The notes under the pieces: generated by a model
The model's database searches: none
What the model saw: the letters and a program-made list of their open reading frames with translations, nothing else
Told to the model about the DNA's origin: nothing
Made by a program: the position numbers and the translations under genes
DNA from: JBGPHT01 sp041484525
GTDB taxonomy: Bacteria > Acidobacteriota > Terriglobia > Bryobacterales > Bryobacteraceae
Assembly (NCBI GenBank): GCA_041484525.1
Contig: JBGPHT010000021.1
Span: 8,815 to 72,814 of the forward strand
Length of the DNA: 64,000 nt
Direction: 5' to 3'
Shown here: positions 42,857 to 50,570 of the stretch, in pieces
Layout of the letters: each line of letters opens with the position of its first letter
How positions within the stretch are numbered: position 1 is the first letter of the stretch

Positions 42857-43792
42857 ATGAAGGCAGTTTCCGCGACGATTCTGATTCTCTTCTCCGCCGC
42901 CGTCCTTACGGCGCAACCGCCGCCCGGGGGTGGCCGCGGCGGCCCGCAGACCGAGTACGGGCGGCAATCCGCGCAGCTCCAGCGCGAGGGCAAAATGGAC
43001 GCCGCCCTGGATGTCCTCAAGAAGGAGTTGCAGGCACACCCGGATTCGGTCGACGCCAACAACCGCGCCGGCCTGCTGCTCGATCTTATGGGCAAGGGTC
43101 CGGAGGCGCGCCCGTATTTTCAAAAGGCGATAGACGCCGCGCCCGATGCGGCCACCAAGGCCAGCATGCAGCGCGCCATGGCGATGTCGTACGCCTTCTC
43201 GGGCGACTGCAAGAATACCGCGAAATACGAAGACATGGTGTTCGCGTACTGGGTCACGCAGGAGGACGGCTACCAGCAGGGCGAGATGGCCAATGAGGCG
43301 GCGCGCGTCTGCATCGACTACGGCGACCTCGACACGGCCTACGCCTATTACAAGAAAGGCTACGAAGCCGGCCTGAAGGAGAAGAACATCTCCGCCGACC
43401 GCAAGCTGCTGTGGGAGTTCCGCTGGCAGCACGCGCAGGCGCGCATCGCCATCCGCCGCGGACAGAAGGCCGAAGCCGCCACGCACGTCGTCGCCGCCAA
43501 GGCCGCGGTGGACGGCATCCAGGATCAGGGCCTCCGCAGTCAACAGCAAATCTTCTACCCGTACCTGACCGGGTATGTGGCATTGTATGCGGGCGACTAC
43601 AACAAGGCTCTCGCCGACCTGCAGAACGCCAACCAGAACGATCCCTTCATCCAGTGCCTGATCGGCATGACCCACGAGAAGCTGGGCAACCAGGAGAAGG
43701 CGATGGAATACTACAAGAAGGCGGCAACGGCGAGCGCGCACAATCCGCCCGCCGCGTTTGCGCGGCCCTACGCGACGAAGAAGATCGGTTAA
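42857..43792 (+). CDS. Secreted TPR-repeat protein
   Basis: 311 residues: signal peptide (MKAVSATILILFSAAVLTAQ), a short Pro/Gly-rich linker, then tetratricopeptide repeats (AALDVLKKELQAHPDSVDANN, RPYFQKAIDAAPDAATKA, DTAYAYYKKGYEAGLKEK, GDYNKALADLQNANQNDP, NQEKAMEYYKKAATASAHNP). It probably scaffolds periplasmic proteins. It is followed 6 bp later by the FKBP-DinB gene, and the pair is likely an operon. Confidence 0.85.
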   Translation: MKAVSATILILFSAAVLTAQPPPGGGRGGPQTEYGRQSAQLQREGKMDAALDVLKKELQAHPDSVDANNRAGLLLDLMGKGPEARPYFQKAIDAAPDAATKASMQRAMAMSYAFSGDCKNTAKYEDMVFAYWVTQEDGYQQGEMANEAARVCIDYGDLDTAYAYYKKGYEAGLKEKNISADRKLLWEFRWQHAQARIAIRRGQKAEAATHVVAAKAAVDGIQDQGLRSQQQIFYPYLTGYVALYAGDYNKALADLQNANQNDPFIQCLIGMTHEKLGNQEKAMEYYKKAATASAHNPPAAFARPYATKKIG

Positions 43793-43798
43793 CCGTCT

Positions 43799-44707
43799 AT
43801 GCGATTCTTACTCCTGCTCGGCGCAGCCGCGCTTTCCGCCCAAACCTTCGAGCCCAAGATGCCGGATTCGGTTCCGGCAGCCGCCGGTGCGGTGAAGCAA
43901 GGCGCCGTATTTCGCTACATCGACATCACCGAAGGCACCGGCGATGCGGCCAAGCCGGGGCAGGAGTATACGGTCCACTACACCGGCTGGCTGCGCGACG
44001 GAACCAAGTTCGATTCCTCAGTGGACCGCAAGGAGCCGCTGAAGTTCGTCCAGGGGCGGCGGCAAGTCATCGCCGGATGGGAGATCGGCTTCGAGGGCAT
44101 GAAGGCCGGGGGCAAACGCCGCCTGTTCCTGCCCTATCAACTGGCGTACGGCGAGCAGGGCCGCGGCAGTATCCCGCCTAAAGCCGAGCTGATCTTCGAC
44201 GTCGAGTTGCTTGGCGTGAAAGACATCACGCCGCCCTCGGCCGCAGCCGAACTGCTGCTGCCCTTCAGTGAACTGGAAGAGCACATTCTGGCGCTGGCCA
44301 AGGCTGTCCCGGAGGAAAAATACGGATGGCGGCCGGGCCCGGGCGTGCGGTCGATCAAGGAAGTGTTGCTGCACATCGCTTATGGCAACCAGCTCCTGCT
44401 CAACATTGCTAACAATTCACCTTCGCAGGAGGCGCTGGGCAAGCAGATTGAGGAGAACACGAAGGGCGAGCACGCAGCCATCGGCAAACAGGAAACGATC
44501 GACCTGCTCACTAAGAGCTTCGCCGATGTGCGGAAGGCACTCGAAGGCGCCTCAGCGGGCTCACTGACGCGGAACACCCAGTTCTTCAATTCGCCGACGA
44601 CGCGGCGTGGTGTCCTGACGTTGATCGATACGCACATGGCGGAGCACTTGGGCCAAGCCATCGCCTACGCACGCATGAACGGCATTGTGCCGCCGTGGTC
44701 GAAGTAG
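43799..44707 (+). CDS. FKBP-type peptidyl-prolyl isomerase fused to a DinB-like domain
   Basis: 302 residues. Signal-like start (MRFLLLLGAAALSAQ). Residues 36-140 are an FKBP domain with the active-site signature strands (YTVHYTGWLRDGTKFDSS, QVIAGWEIGFEGMKAGGKRR, IPPKAELIFDVELLGV). Residues 150-302 are a DinB/DfsB-like four-helix bundle with the metal-binding His triad intact: His192 (LLHIAYGN), His279 and His283 (DTHMAEHLGQ). FKBPs fold proteins. DinB-family bundles often use Ni or Zn with a low-molecular-weight thiol. The combined role of the fusion is not known to me. No break is visible between the parts, so it is a real fusion. Confidence 0.87.
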   Translation: MRFLLLLGAAALSAQTFEPKMPDSVPAAAGAVKQGAVFRYIDITEGTGDAAKPGQEYTVHYTGWLRDGTKFDSSVDRKEPLKFVQGRRQVIAGWEIGFEGMKAGGKRRLFLPYQLAYGEQGRGSIPPKAELIFDVELLGVKDITPPSAAAELLLPFSELEEHILALAKAVPEEKYGWRPGPGVRSIKEVLLHIAYGNQLLLNIANNSPSQEALGKQIEENTKGEHAAIGKQETIDLLTKSFADVRKALEGASAGSLTRNTQFFNSPTTRRGVLTLIDTHMAEHLGQAIAYARMNGIVPPWSK

Positions 44708-44711
44708 GCCG

Positions 44712-45044
44712 TCACATCAGGTTCCGGTAGGCGTCCTCATCGAATCCGAGCACGATCTGGCCGCCCTGGATCAGGATGGGCCGCTTGATCAGGTTCGGAT
44801 GCGCCGACATCAGCTTGAGCGCCTCGTCGCGCGACGGCGGGTTCTGCGCCATGCCACGCTCCCGATACATCTCGTTCCGCGAATTCAGAAACTTTAAGTA
44901 ATCGCGCTTGCCGATGAGCCGATCGAGTTCTTCCACGGCGACGCCGCGGTTGAGATCCACTTCTTCAAAGGAAGCGCCTTGGTCGCGAAGCCAACTCTTC
45001 GCTTTGCGGCAGGTGGTTCAAGTCGGTTTCAAGTAGAGTTTCAT
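44712..45044 (-). CDS. ArsC/Spx-family protein with in-frame UGA (probable selenoprotein)
   Basis: Reading from ATG 45044 gives 110 residues of the ArsC/Spx-like thioredoxin fold: MKLYLKPT-[UGA]-TTCRKAKSWL, then LDRLIGKRDYLKFLNSRNEM, NPPSRDEALKLMSAHPNLIK and RPILIQGGQIVLGFDEDAYR. The single in-frame TGA (45020-45018, codon 9) sits exactly where the family has the first Cys of its CxxC/Cys active site. A SECIS-like hairpin follows. If UGA is read as selenocysteine the protein is full length with a UxxC redox motif. Otherwise only an N-truncated product from an internal GTG (44960) is possible. No sel genes are in the window. A plain nonsense mutation is the alternative. Confidence 0.68.
44985..45002 (-). 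promoter_or_regulatory. SECIS-like hairpin downstream of the UGA codon
   Basis: On the coding (minus) strand GCGAAG-AGTTGG-CTTCGC forms a perfect 6-bp stem with a six-base loop. The loop has G at its second position and lies about 22 nt after the UGA. Bacterial SECIS elements typically have an apical-loop G in the first two positions, 16-37 nt from the UGA. The hairpin fits both rules. Confidence 0.55.
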
Positions 45045-45106
45045 GGCGGTGAAACGATTCTACCGCCTGCGATAGACTGAGCGCGGCGTCCGGCGATTCA
45101 AGTGAT

Positions 45107-45123
45107 TTGCGGGACTCCCGCAA
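45107..45123. repeat. 17-bp palindrome, copy 1
   Basis: TTGCGGGA-C-TCCCGCAA, a perfect palindrome around one central base. It lies between the ArsC-like gene and the upstream gene's terminator; compare copy 2 at 45160. Confidence 0.7.
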
Positions 45124-45159
45124 GAAATCGGCCTTAAGCGCCTTAGAGTCAGCAAAAAT

Positions 45160-45176
45160 TTGCGGGAGTCCCGCAA
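45160..45176 (-). terminator. 17-bp palindrome, copy 2, with U-run on the minus strand
   Basis: The same 17-bp palindrome as at 45107 but with G as the central base. On the minus strand the stem is followed by ATTTTTG, so it is a likely Rho-independent terminator for the six-gene minus-strand run that ends at 45209. Confidence 0.6.
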
Positions 45177-45208
45177 GAAAATCCGTAATATCGTAATGCC
45201 ACTTTGCA

Positions 45209-45538
45209 TCACACGGCGTTCAACTTGGCGGCTTCATCCGCCAGTCGCGTCAGTGTCGCGGCCAGCGCGCGGGCCGCGTCCACCTGAAGATCCGCCCGCA
45301 ACACGAACTTGCCTTTCAGTTTCCCTGTCTCCTTCACCGACAGCTTGAGCAGCACGCGCGGCCCGGTCAGCCGGGTATTCACGGCGCGTCCGGTCATCGC
45401 ATCCAGCTCGAGCACCCGCCCGACACAGGTCGGCAGGTCCGGAATGGCGTCGCGCAACTCCCGCGGAAACGCCATCGTATTGGGGAACGAGTACCGGCGG
45501 GCGAGCTTCGCGCTCTTACGCGTGAGTTGCTTGCTCAT
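45209..45538 (-). CDS. Conserved-looking small hypothetical protein
   Basis: 109 residues from ATG 45538: basic N-terminus (MSKQLTRKSAKLARRYSFPN), then IPDLPTCVGRVLELDAMTGRAVNTRL, GPRVLLKLSVKETGKLKGKFVLRADL and a helical end (AARALAATLTRLADEAAKL). Soluble and possibly a small beta-barrel (PilZ-like in feel), but I cannot name the family. It lies 14 bp after the amidohydrolase, probably the last gene of its operon. The same frame is open far upstream, opposite other genes, and that part is ignored. Confidence 0.6.
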   Translation of the reverse strand: MSKQLTRKSAKLARRYSFPNTMAFPRELRDAIPDLPTCVGRVLELDAMTGRAVNTRLTGPRVLLKLSVKETGKLKGKFVLRADLQVDAARALAATLTRLADEAAKLNAV

Positions 45539-45552
45539 GAGGCTAGTATAGG

Positions 45553-46437
45553 TTACTGCCCGAGCATCTCGACCAGATTTTCGCCCATTACCAGCCGTGC
45601 GTCGGCGCCGCTGACTCCGGCGTCCAGCAGGGCCCTCAACTGAACTTCGAACACGTCGTAATTCCAGCCCCTCGGGAAAAATGACGAATCCGTTCCGAAC
45701 AGCAGCCGCTGTGGACCCACTACATCCAGTGCGCGCCGGAACACGGTCTTCAGCTCGAGACCCTCGTACTTGATCCACGAATTGCTGCTCGCCGTGTCCA
45801 GGTACACGTTGGGGCACAGGTCCGCCAGCATCAGCGCTTCGCGAAAGTACCCGGCGCCGAAGTGCGGCACCACGAACGGAACGTTCGGATAGCGCAGCGC
45901 GACGGCGTGCAGATCGAGGGGGTTCGAGAACCGCATGTCGAACGGCGAGGGCAGTCCCAGCTTCCTCCGCACTCCCACCGTCAGCACGCCGCAATGCACG
46001 AACACGGCGCAGCCTAGTTGGGCGGCCTGGTCGAGAATCGGCTTCACGCGCTCGTCGTGCATCGAATAGCGGTGCATGGCGGGGAACAGGCAGATGGCAT
46101 GCAAGCCCTCCGCCACGGCCGTGGCGCTGTCCAGCGGATTCACCATCGCGTAAGCGAAGAAGCGGTCCGGAAACGCGTCCACCGCGGCCAGCACCGAGGC
46201 CTCGTCGCCCGGCACGCTGGCGATCAGCGCGGCACTCGCCACACCGTGCCGGTCCAGATCCTCCGTCCAGGCGTGCGCCAGTTCCGCCGGCTCTTCCGCG
46301 GGCAGATCCCAGCCGAGCATGGAGGCTACGCGCTCCGCGGGCTTGCCGCACTGCGCTCCCATGGTCCCAAAAAAGTTTCGCGAAAAGAAATGAACGTGCG
46401 CGTCCGCGACCGCGCAATCACCCCAAGGTGTTTGCAT
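45553..46437 (-). CDS. Amidohydrolase-family metal-dependent hydrolase
   Basis: 294 residues of the amidohydrolase-2 TIM-barrel type. Metal ligands are visible in order: HxH in ADAHVHFFS, His in FVHCGVLTVG, His in VVPHFGAGYFREAL and Asp in LLFGTDSSFFPRG. No signal peptide, so cytoplasmic. The family includes decarboxylases and lactone or amide hydrolases acting on aromatic acids; the substrate here is unknown. Its start overlaps the 3' end of the response-regulator gene by 20 bp, so expression is coupled to the two-component pair. Confidence 0.85.
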   Translation of the reverse strand: MQTPWGDCAVADAHVHFFSRNFFGTMGAQCGKPAERVASMLGWDLPAEEPAELAHAWTEDLDRHGVASAALIASVPGDEASVLAAVDAFPDRFFAYAMVNPLDSATAVAEGLHAICLFPAMHRYSMHDERVKPILDQAAQLGCAVFVHCGVLTVGVRRKLGLPSPFDMRFSNPLDLHAVALRYPNVPFVVPHFGAGYFREALMLADLCPNVYLDTASSNSWIKYEGLELKTVFRRALDVVGPQRLLFGTDSSFFPRGWNYDVFEVQLRALLDAGVSGADARLVMGENLVEMLGQ

Positions 46438-47095
46438 CCGGCTTGTTCCAGTGTGTGATCCCCGCCGCCAGCGCCAATTGCGTCAGCCCAGCCACGTTGT
46501 TGACCCCAAGTTTCTTCATCATCGTCTTACGGTAGCTGCGCACCGTCTGCAGTCCGAGGTCGAGGAGAACCGCGATATCCTTGCTCGTCTTGCCTTCGGC
46601 CACCAGGCGCAGCACCTGCAGCTCGCGCGGCGAGAGTGCCTCGAGGGGACCTCGATCGTGCGTATCCAGGTCGCCGCGCTGGATGCGTTGCAGCAGCCGG
46701 TCCGATACCTGCGAGCTCAAGTACGATCCGCCGCGCGCCACCGTCCGCAGCGCGTCCAGCAATTCGTTCGACGAGGCCTTCTTCAGCACGAATGCTCTCG
46801 CGCCGCTGCGGATCGCGCTCACCACGGAATTCTCGTCGTCGTACATCGAGAGGATGATGACCTTCACCGCCGGGCAGTGCCGCAGCAACTCCGTCGTCGC
46901 CTCGATGCCGTTCATCCCGGGCAGTCCGATATCCATCAGGACCAGGACCGGGTTGGTCTTCTTGCAGAGTTGCACCGCATCGGCGCCGTTCTCGGCCTCA
47001 CCCACTACGCGGAACTCCGCGCCGCGCTCGAGGATCGTCTTGACCCCGTCGCGCACCAGTTTGTGGTCATCCACCAGAACTATGTCGAATGCCAT
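46418..47095 (-). CDS. NarL/LuxR-type response regulator
   Basis: 225 residues. The receiver domain (1-120) has the acidic pocket in VLVDDHKLV, the phospho-acceptor Asp in VLVLMDIGLPGMNG and the Lys in AFVLKKASS. The GerE/LuxR helix-turn-helix (about 155-215) reads LSPRELQVLRLVAEGKTSKDIAVLLDL, then TVRSYRKTMMKKLGV. It is paired with the histidine kinase 9 bp upstream. Likely targets are unknown; the linked amidohydrolase and transketolase genes are candidates. Confidence 0.94.
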   Translation of the reverse strand: MAFDIVLVDDHKLVRDGVKTILERGAEFRVVGEAENGADAVQLCKKTNPVLVLMDIGLPGMNGIEATTELLRHCPAVKVIILSMYDDENSVVSAIRSGARAFVLKKASSNELLDALRTVARGGSYLSSQVSDRLLQRIQRGDLDTHDRGPLEALSPRELQVLRLVAEGKTSKDIAVLLDLGLQTVRSYRKTMMKKLGVNNVAGLTQLALAAGITHWNKPDANTLG

Positions 47096-47104
47096 AATGC
47101 ATCG

Positions 47105-48106
47105 TCAGACGGGCTGCCCCGCGGCGGCCCGCACGGTCGTACCGCTTCCCCGATTGCTGTTGACGGAAAGGTCCAAACCGGCCTGGGCGGCGTAGTGTTC
47201 CATGCTGAGCAAGCCCAACCCCCGGCCCCCTCCCCGAACATCCGCGGGATCGAATCCCCTACCATTGTCCTTTATTTCGAGCGCAGGACCGATACGTGTG
47301 GACTTTACCGCGATTTCAATCGTGGAGCAACTGGAGTGCTTGACCGCGTTCTCCACCGCTTCCTGCGCGATCTGGTACATGGCCGACGCGATCTTCGGAT
47401 CCAGCTTCAGCGAAGGGTCCACGTTGAGTCGGAGCACCCCCGTAAAGCGTTCGTGGATGCGGCCGGCCAGCCGGTCGAGCGCCGATCGAAGCCCCGCGCG
47501 CTCCACTGTCGAAGGATTCAGCTCGTAGCTGTAATCCCGTACCTCCTGCATGACGGTCTCGAGGACCTTCTGAATTTCCACGATGCGCTCGCAAGTCTCC
47601 GGTCCCACGCTCTCGAGGTCCATGCGAACCAGGTCGAGCTGCAGCCCGAGCGCCGTCAGGTTCTGGCCCACCGAGTCGTGAAGGAACCGGGAGACTACGG
47701 CGCGTTCGAATTCCTGCGCCTTGAGCGCGCCCAGCACAGTCGTGCGCAGTTCCTGCTCCGCGGTCAGCCAGGCGGTGGTTTCGTGCGCCAGTCCTCCGGC
47801 GTACCGGATCTCGCCCTCCACGCGAACGGGAAAGACGGAGACGTCCCACGTGGAGTTGCCGCAGCGCTCCCGCAGCAGCAGCGTCTCACCCTGCAACACG
47901 CTTGAAAACCGCGCCGACCAGGTGCGGGCCGCCGTCACGCCCAGCGTCTCTTTCACCGAGCGGCGGAGTAATTCCTTGGCCGGTTTGCCGAACAACGGCG
48001 CGACATCGCCAAAAGTCTTGAGGAACACACCCTCCGCATTCACGATCCAATGACACGCCGGGCATTGCGACAGAAACGCGTCGGTGAGAGAGCCTGCCTC
48101 TTCCAT
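47105..48106 (-). CDS. NarX-type sensor histidine kinase with PAS domain
   Basis: 333 residues, no membrane segment, so a cytoplasmic sensor. The N-terminal region (about 10-125) is a PAS domain opening LSQCPACHWIVNAEGVFLKTFG. The HisKA_3 dimerisation helix has the phosphorylated His in VVSRFLHDSVGQNLTALGLQL. The HATPase domain has the N-box in IAQEAVENAVKHS, the G1 box in DNGRGFDP and the G2 box in GRGLGLLSMEHYA. It phosphorylates the adjacent NarL-type regulator. The PAS input signal is unknown. The gene lies 9 bp after the transketolase C-subunit gene. Confidence 0.93.
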   Translation of the reverse strand: MEEAGSLTDAFLSQCPACHWIVNAEGVFLKTFGDVAPLFGKPAKELLRRSVKETLGVTAARTWSARFSSVLQGETLLLRERCGNSTWDVSVFPVRVEGEIRYAGGLAHETTAWLTAEQELRTTVLGALKAQEFERAVVSRFLHDSVGQNLTALGLQLDLVRMDLESVGPETCERIVEIQKVLETVMQEVRDYSYELNPSTVERAGLRSALDRLAGRIHERFTGVLRLNVDPSLKLDPKIASAMYQIAQEAVENAVKHSSCSTIEIAVKSTRIGPALEIKDNGRGFDPADVRGGGRGLGLLSMEHYAAQAGLDLSVNSNRGSGTTVRAAAGQPV

Positions 48107-48115
48107 GCGGTCCGG

Positions 48116-49081
48116 CTATCGCTTACGCGCCACTACTTTGCGCACGGCCGCTGCCACATCGCGCGCCACCAGACCGTATTTTTCCAGCAGCTCGTCCGGC
48201 TGCCCGGATTCCGCGTAGGTATCCTGGATGCCCACGAACTCCATGGGGCAGGGAGCGGTTTCGGCCACGACTTGCGCCACGCGCACGCCGAGTCCGCCGT
48301 CCACCAGGTGCTCTTCAGCCACCACGATCGCCCCCGTGTCCGCTGCCGCGCGCGCAATCGCATCACGGTCGAGCGGCTTCACCGTGTGCATGTCGATGAC
48401 GCGGGCCGAGAGGCCTTCGCTCTCCAGCGTCTCCGCCGCCAGCAGCGCCTGCGCCACCAGCAGACCGTTGGCGATGATGGTGACATCTTTGCCTTCCGCC
48501 ACCTGGATCGACTTGCCGATCTCGAACTTCTGGTCGCCGTTGTAGATCAGCGCCGCCTTCGGCCGCCCTGTCCGGATGAACACCGGTCCAACATGCGCCG
48601 CCGCTGCTTTCACCAGCGCCTTGCACGACGGCTCGTCGGCGGGCGCCATCACTACGAACCCGGGCAGGGAACAGGCCAGCCCCGTCTCCTCGATGCTCAT
48701 CTGCGACGGACCATCTTCGCCGATCGAAATGCCCGAGTGCGTCCCCACCACCTTCAAGTTGACGTGTGGATACGCCGCGCAAACCCGGAGTTGCTCGAAT
48801 CCCTTATTGATCGCGAACGCGGAAAAGCTCGAGACGAACGGAATCTTCCCAGCGAGCGCCATCCCCGCGCCCGCCGCCACCATGTTGGCCTCGGCAATGC
48901 CGAACGAGAAGAACCGGTCGGGAAACTCCTTCGCGAAATACGTCGTCATGGTCGACTTGGAAAGGTCGGCGTCGCATACCACGATGTCTTTGTTCTCGCG
49001 CCCCAGTTCCACCAGGGCGCGGCCGAACGCCTCACGCGTCGCGGCCCCCAGCTTCACTTCGAATTTCGTTTTGGCAGGCAT
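48116..49081 (-). CDS. Transketolase C-terminal subunit (split enzyme)
   Basis: 321 residues with the pyrimidine-binding and C-terminal transketolase domains: AFGRALVELGRENKDIVVCDADL, the RFFSFGIAEANMVAAGAGMAL helix with the catalytic-type Glu, HSGISIGEDGPSQM, VFIRTGRPKAA and ARVIDMHTVKPLDRDAI. It lacks the TPP-diphosphate half, which the gene 3 bp upstream provides, so the two form one enzyme. Split transketolases transfer two-carbon units in pentose-phosphate metabolism or in related sugar pathways. Confidence 0.93.
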   Translation of the reverse strand: MPAKTKFEVKLGAATREAFGRALVELGRENKDIVVCDADLSKSTMTTYFAKEFPDRFFSFGIAEANMVAAGAGMALAGKIPFVSSFSAFAINKGFEQLRVCAAYPHVNLKVVGTHSGISIGEDGPSQMSIEETGLACSLPGFVVMAPADEPSCKALVKAAAAHVGPVFIRTGRPKAALIYNGDQKFEIGKSIQVAEGKDVTIIANGLLVAQALLAAETLESEGLSARVIDMHTVKPLDRDAIARAAADTGAIVVAEEHLVDGGLGVRVAQVVAETAPCPMEFVGIQDTYAESGQPDELLEKYGLVARDVAAAVRKVVARKR

Positions 49082-49084
49082 GTA

Positions 49085-49906
49085 TTATTGCAGCTCCTGT
49101 AGGGCCAGCTTGACTTCGTCCGCACTGGGCGCGGTGCCGTGGAACTTCGGATTGTTCTCCATGAACGAGACACCCTTGCCTTTCACGGTGTGGGCGACGA
49201 TGGCCGTTGGCTTCCCCTTGGTGGCTTCGGCTTCCTGGTATGCGTTGCGGACCGCCGTGAGATCGTGCCCGTCGATCTCGATGGTGTGCCACCCGAAGGC
49301 CCGCCACTTATCAGCCAGCGGCGCGACTTCCATGATATCTTTCACAAACCCGTCCAGTTGGATGCCATTGTAATCGACGATCGCGACCACGTTATCCAGC
49401 TTGTGGTACGCGCCCGACATGGCCGCCTCCCAGACCTGCCCTTCCTGGATCTCGCCGTCGCCGAACATCACGTACGTTCGCGACTTCCGGCCGTCGAGCC
49501 GTGCTGCCAGTCCCATCCCGATCCCCACCGAAAGTCCTTCGCCCAGCGACCCCGTCGAAGCTTCGAGTGCGTGGATGAATCGCATGTCGGGATGTCCCTG
49601 GTACACCGACCCAAGCTTGCGCAGCGTGTTCAACTGGTCGCGGGGAGTCTCCGCGTAGCCCAGTTCCGCCATGACCGAGTAGAGCACTGGCGCCGCATGT
49701 CCCTTGGAGAGGATGAAGCGGTCGCGATCCGGCATGGTGGGATTCTTCGGATCGATATTCATGTAGTCGAAATACAGCGTGACCACCAACTCGACCGCCG
49801 ACAACGATCCGCCCGGGTGCCCCGATTTGGCGGCCCCGATCATTTCAATGATATCTCGCCGGATGCGCTTGGCGATGGCTTGCAATTCTGGGAGCGATTT
49901 GGCCAT
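49085..49906 (-). CDS. Transketolase N-terminal subunit (split enzyme)
   Basis: 273 residues, TPP-binding half: GAAKSGHPGGSLSAVEL, RDRFILSKGHAAPVLYSVMAELGY, and the TPP signature GDGEIQEGQVWEAAMSGAYHKLDNVVAIVDYN. It closes with AHTVKGKGVSFMENNPKFHG. It starts the minus-strand run that continues through the C-subunit, kinase, regulator, amidohydrolase and a small gene, with gaps of 3-15 bp or overlaps. A promoter should lie between 49907 and the vapC remnant, but none is clear. Confidence 0.94.
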   Translation of the reverse strand: MAKSLPELQAIAKRIRRDIIEMIGAAKSGHPGGSLSAVELVVTLYFDYMNIDPKNPTMPDRDRFILSKGHAAPVLYSVMAELGYAETPRDQLNTLRKLGSVYQGHPDMRFIHALEASTGSLGEGLSVGIGMGLAARLDGRKSRTYVMFGDGEIQEGQVWEAAMSGAYHKLDNVVAIVDYNGIQLDGFVKDIMEVAPLADKWRAFGWHTIEIDGHDLTAVRNAYQEAEATKGKPTAIVAHTVKGKGVSFMENNPKFHGTAPSADEVKLALQELQ

Positions 49907-50136
49907 GAGGAGTTCTCATTTTAGCGCAGTGACGCAGTTGATTCGCCGCCGCTACCACGAAACAATCTGCAGACGCTGCACTGCTCGGAAGTGCTTGTCC
50001 CGCGTCACGAGTGCCATTCCATGCTGACGCGCCAGCGCAGCAATCCAAAGATCATTTGCCGGCAGAGGCCTTCCTGCGTCGGTCAACTCCGACCGCACCT
50101 GCGCGTAATAGGAGGCTGTTTCCTCGCCGAGGGCTA

Positions 50137-50379
50137 GTGTAGTGCGGCAAGCAGAACGCAGATTATTTCGGCGGTACTGCTCCAGGGGGCAACGCGGCCG
50201 AAGATGCCGGGAGAGCGATTCTGGCCGCAGATAAACGCAGATGAACGCAGATAGGTAAGTTGTTTTTCATCTGCGCTTATCTGCGTTCATCTGGTGCCAA
50301 TTCGGGTTTCGGCCTTTCAACCACCTCGACCAGCTTTGGGGCTCTGCTTTAAACTCGACGAATTCCGACGCACTACACT
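50137..50379. mobile_element. MITE-like element (TIR GTGTAGTGCG, TA target duplication) in vapC
   Basis: The ends are inverted: GTGTAGTGCGGC at 50137 and its complement CGCACTACAC at 50369-50378 (one extra T before the right TA). TA flanks both sides (50135-50136 and 50380-50381), as for IS630/Tc1-mariner insertions. The element has no gene of its own, so it is non-autonomous. It contains a large internal inverted repeat (50228-50252 with 50269-50293). Perfect restoration of vapC on removal proves the boundaries to within a base. Confidence 0.85.
50228..50293. repeat. Inverted repeat built of ATCTGCG units
   Basis: Arms 50228-50252 and 50269-50293 (25 bp each, 22 of 25 complementary) consist of the unit ATCTGCGTTC/ATCTGCGCTT repeated. 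The right arm plus GTGC (29 bp) recurs exactly at 63841-63869. Confidence 0.85.
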
Positions 50380-50570
50380 TAGGATCTCCAGTTGGGGCAG
50401 GAGGGTCTCCAGCCACAGCTCGTACCTGGGCCGATGCCGGGACCTGCGGATTCCAAAGAGGTACTCACCCAAAACCACAACCGGCACGGCATAATCAGGT
50501 TCATGCTCGATCGCCCGGCGCAGAACGAGATCGCCATCGGCCAATGCCGAGAGGGCGTTCGTATCCAGAA

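Noticed and set aside
44712..44960. Short 82-residue reading of the ArsC-like gene from GTG 44960
   Set aside because: It would lack the redox motif and the first beta strand. The in-frame upstream part is clearly homologous coding, so the UGA-containing full frame is preferred.
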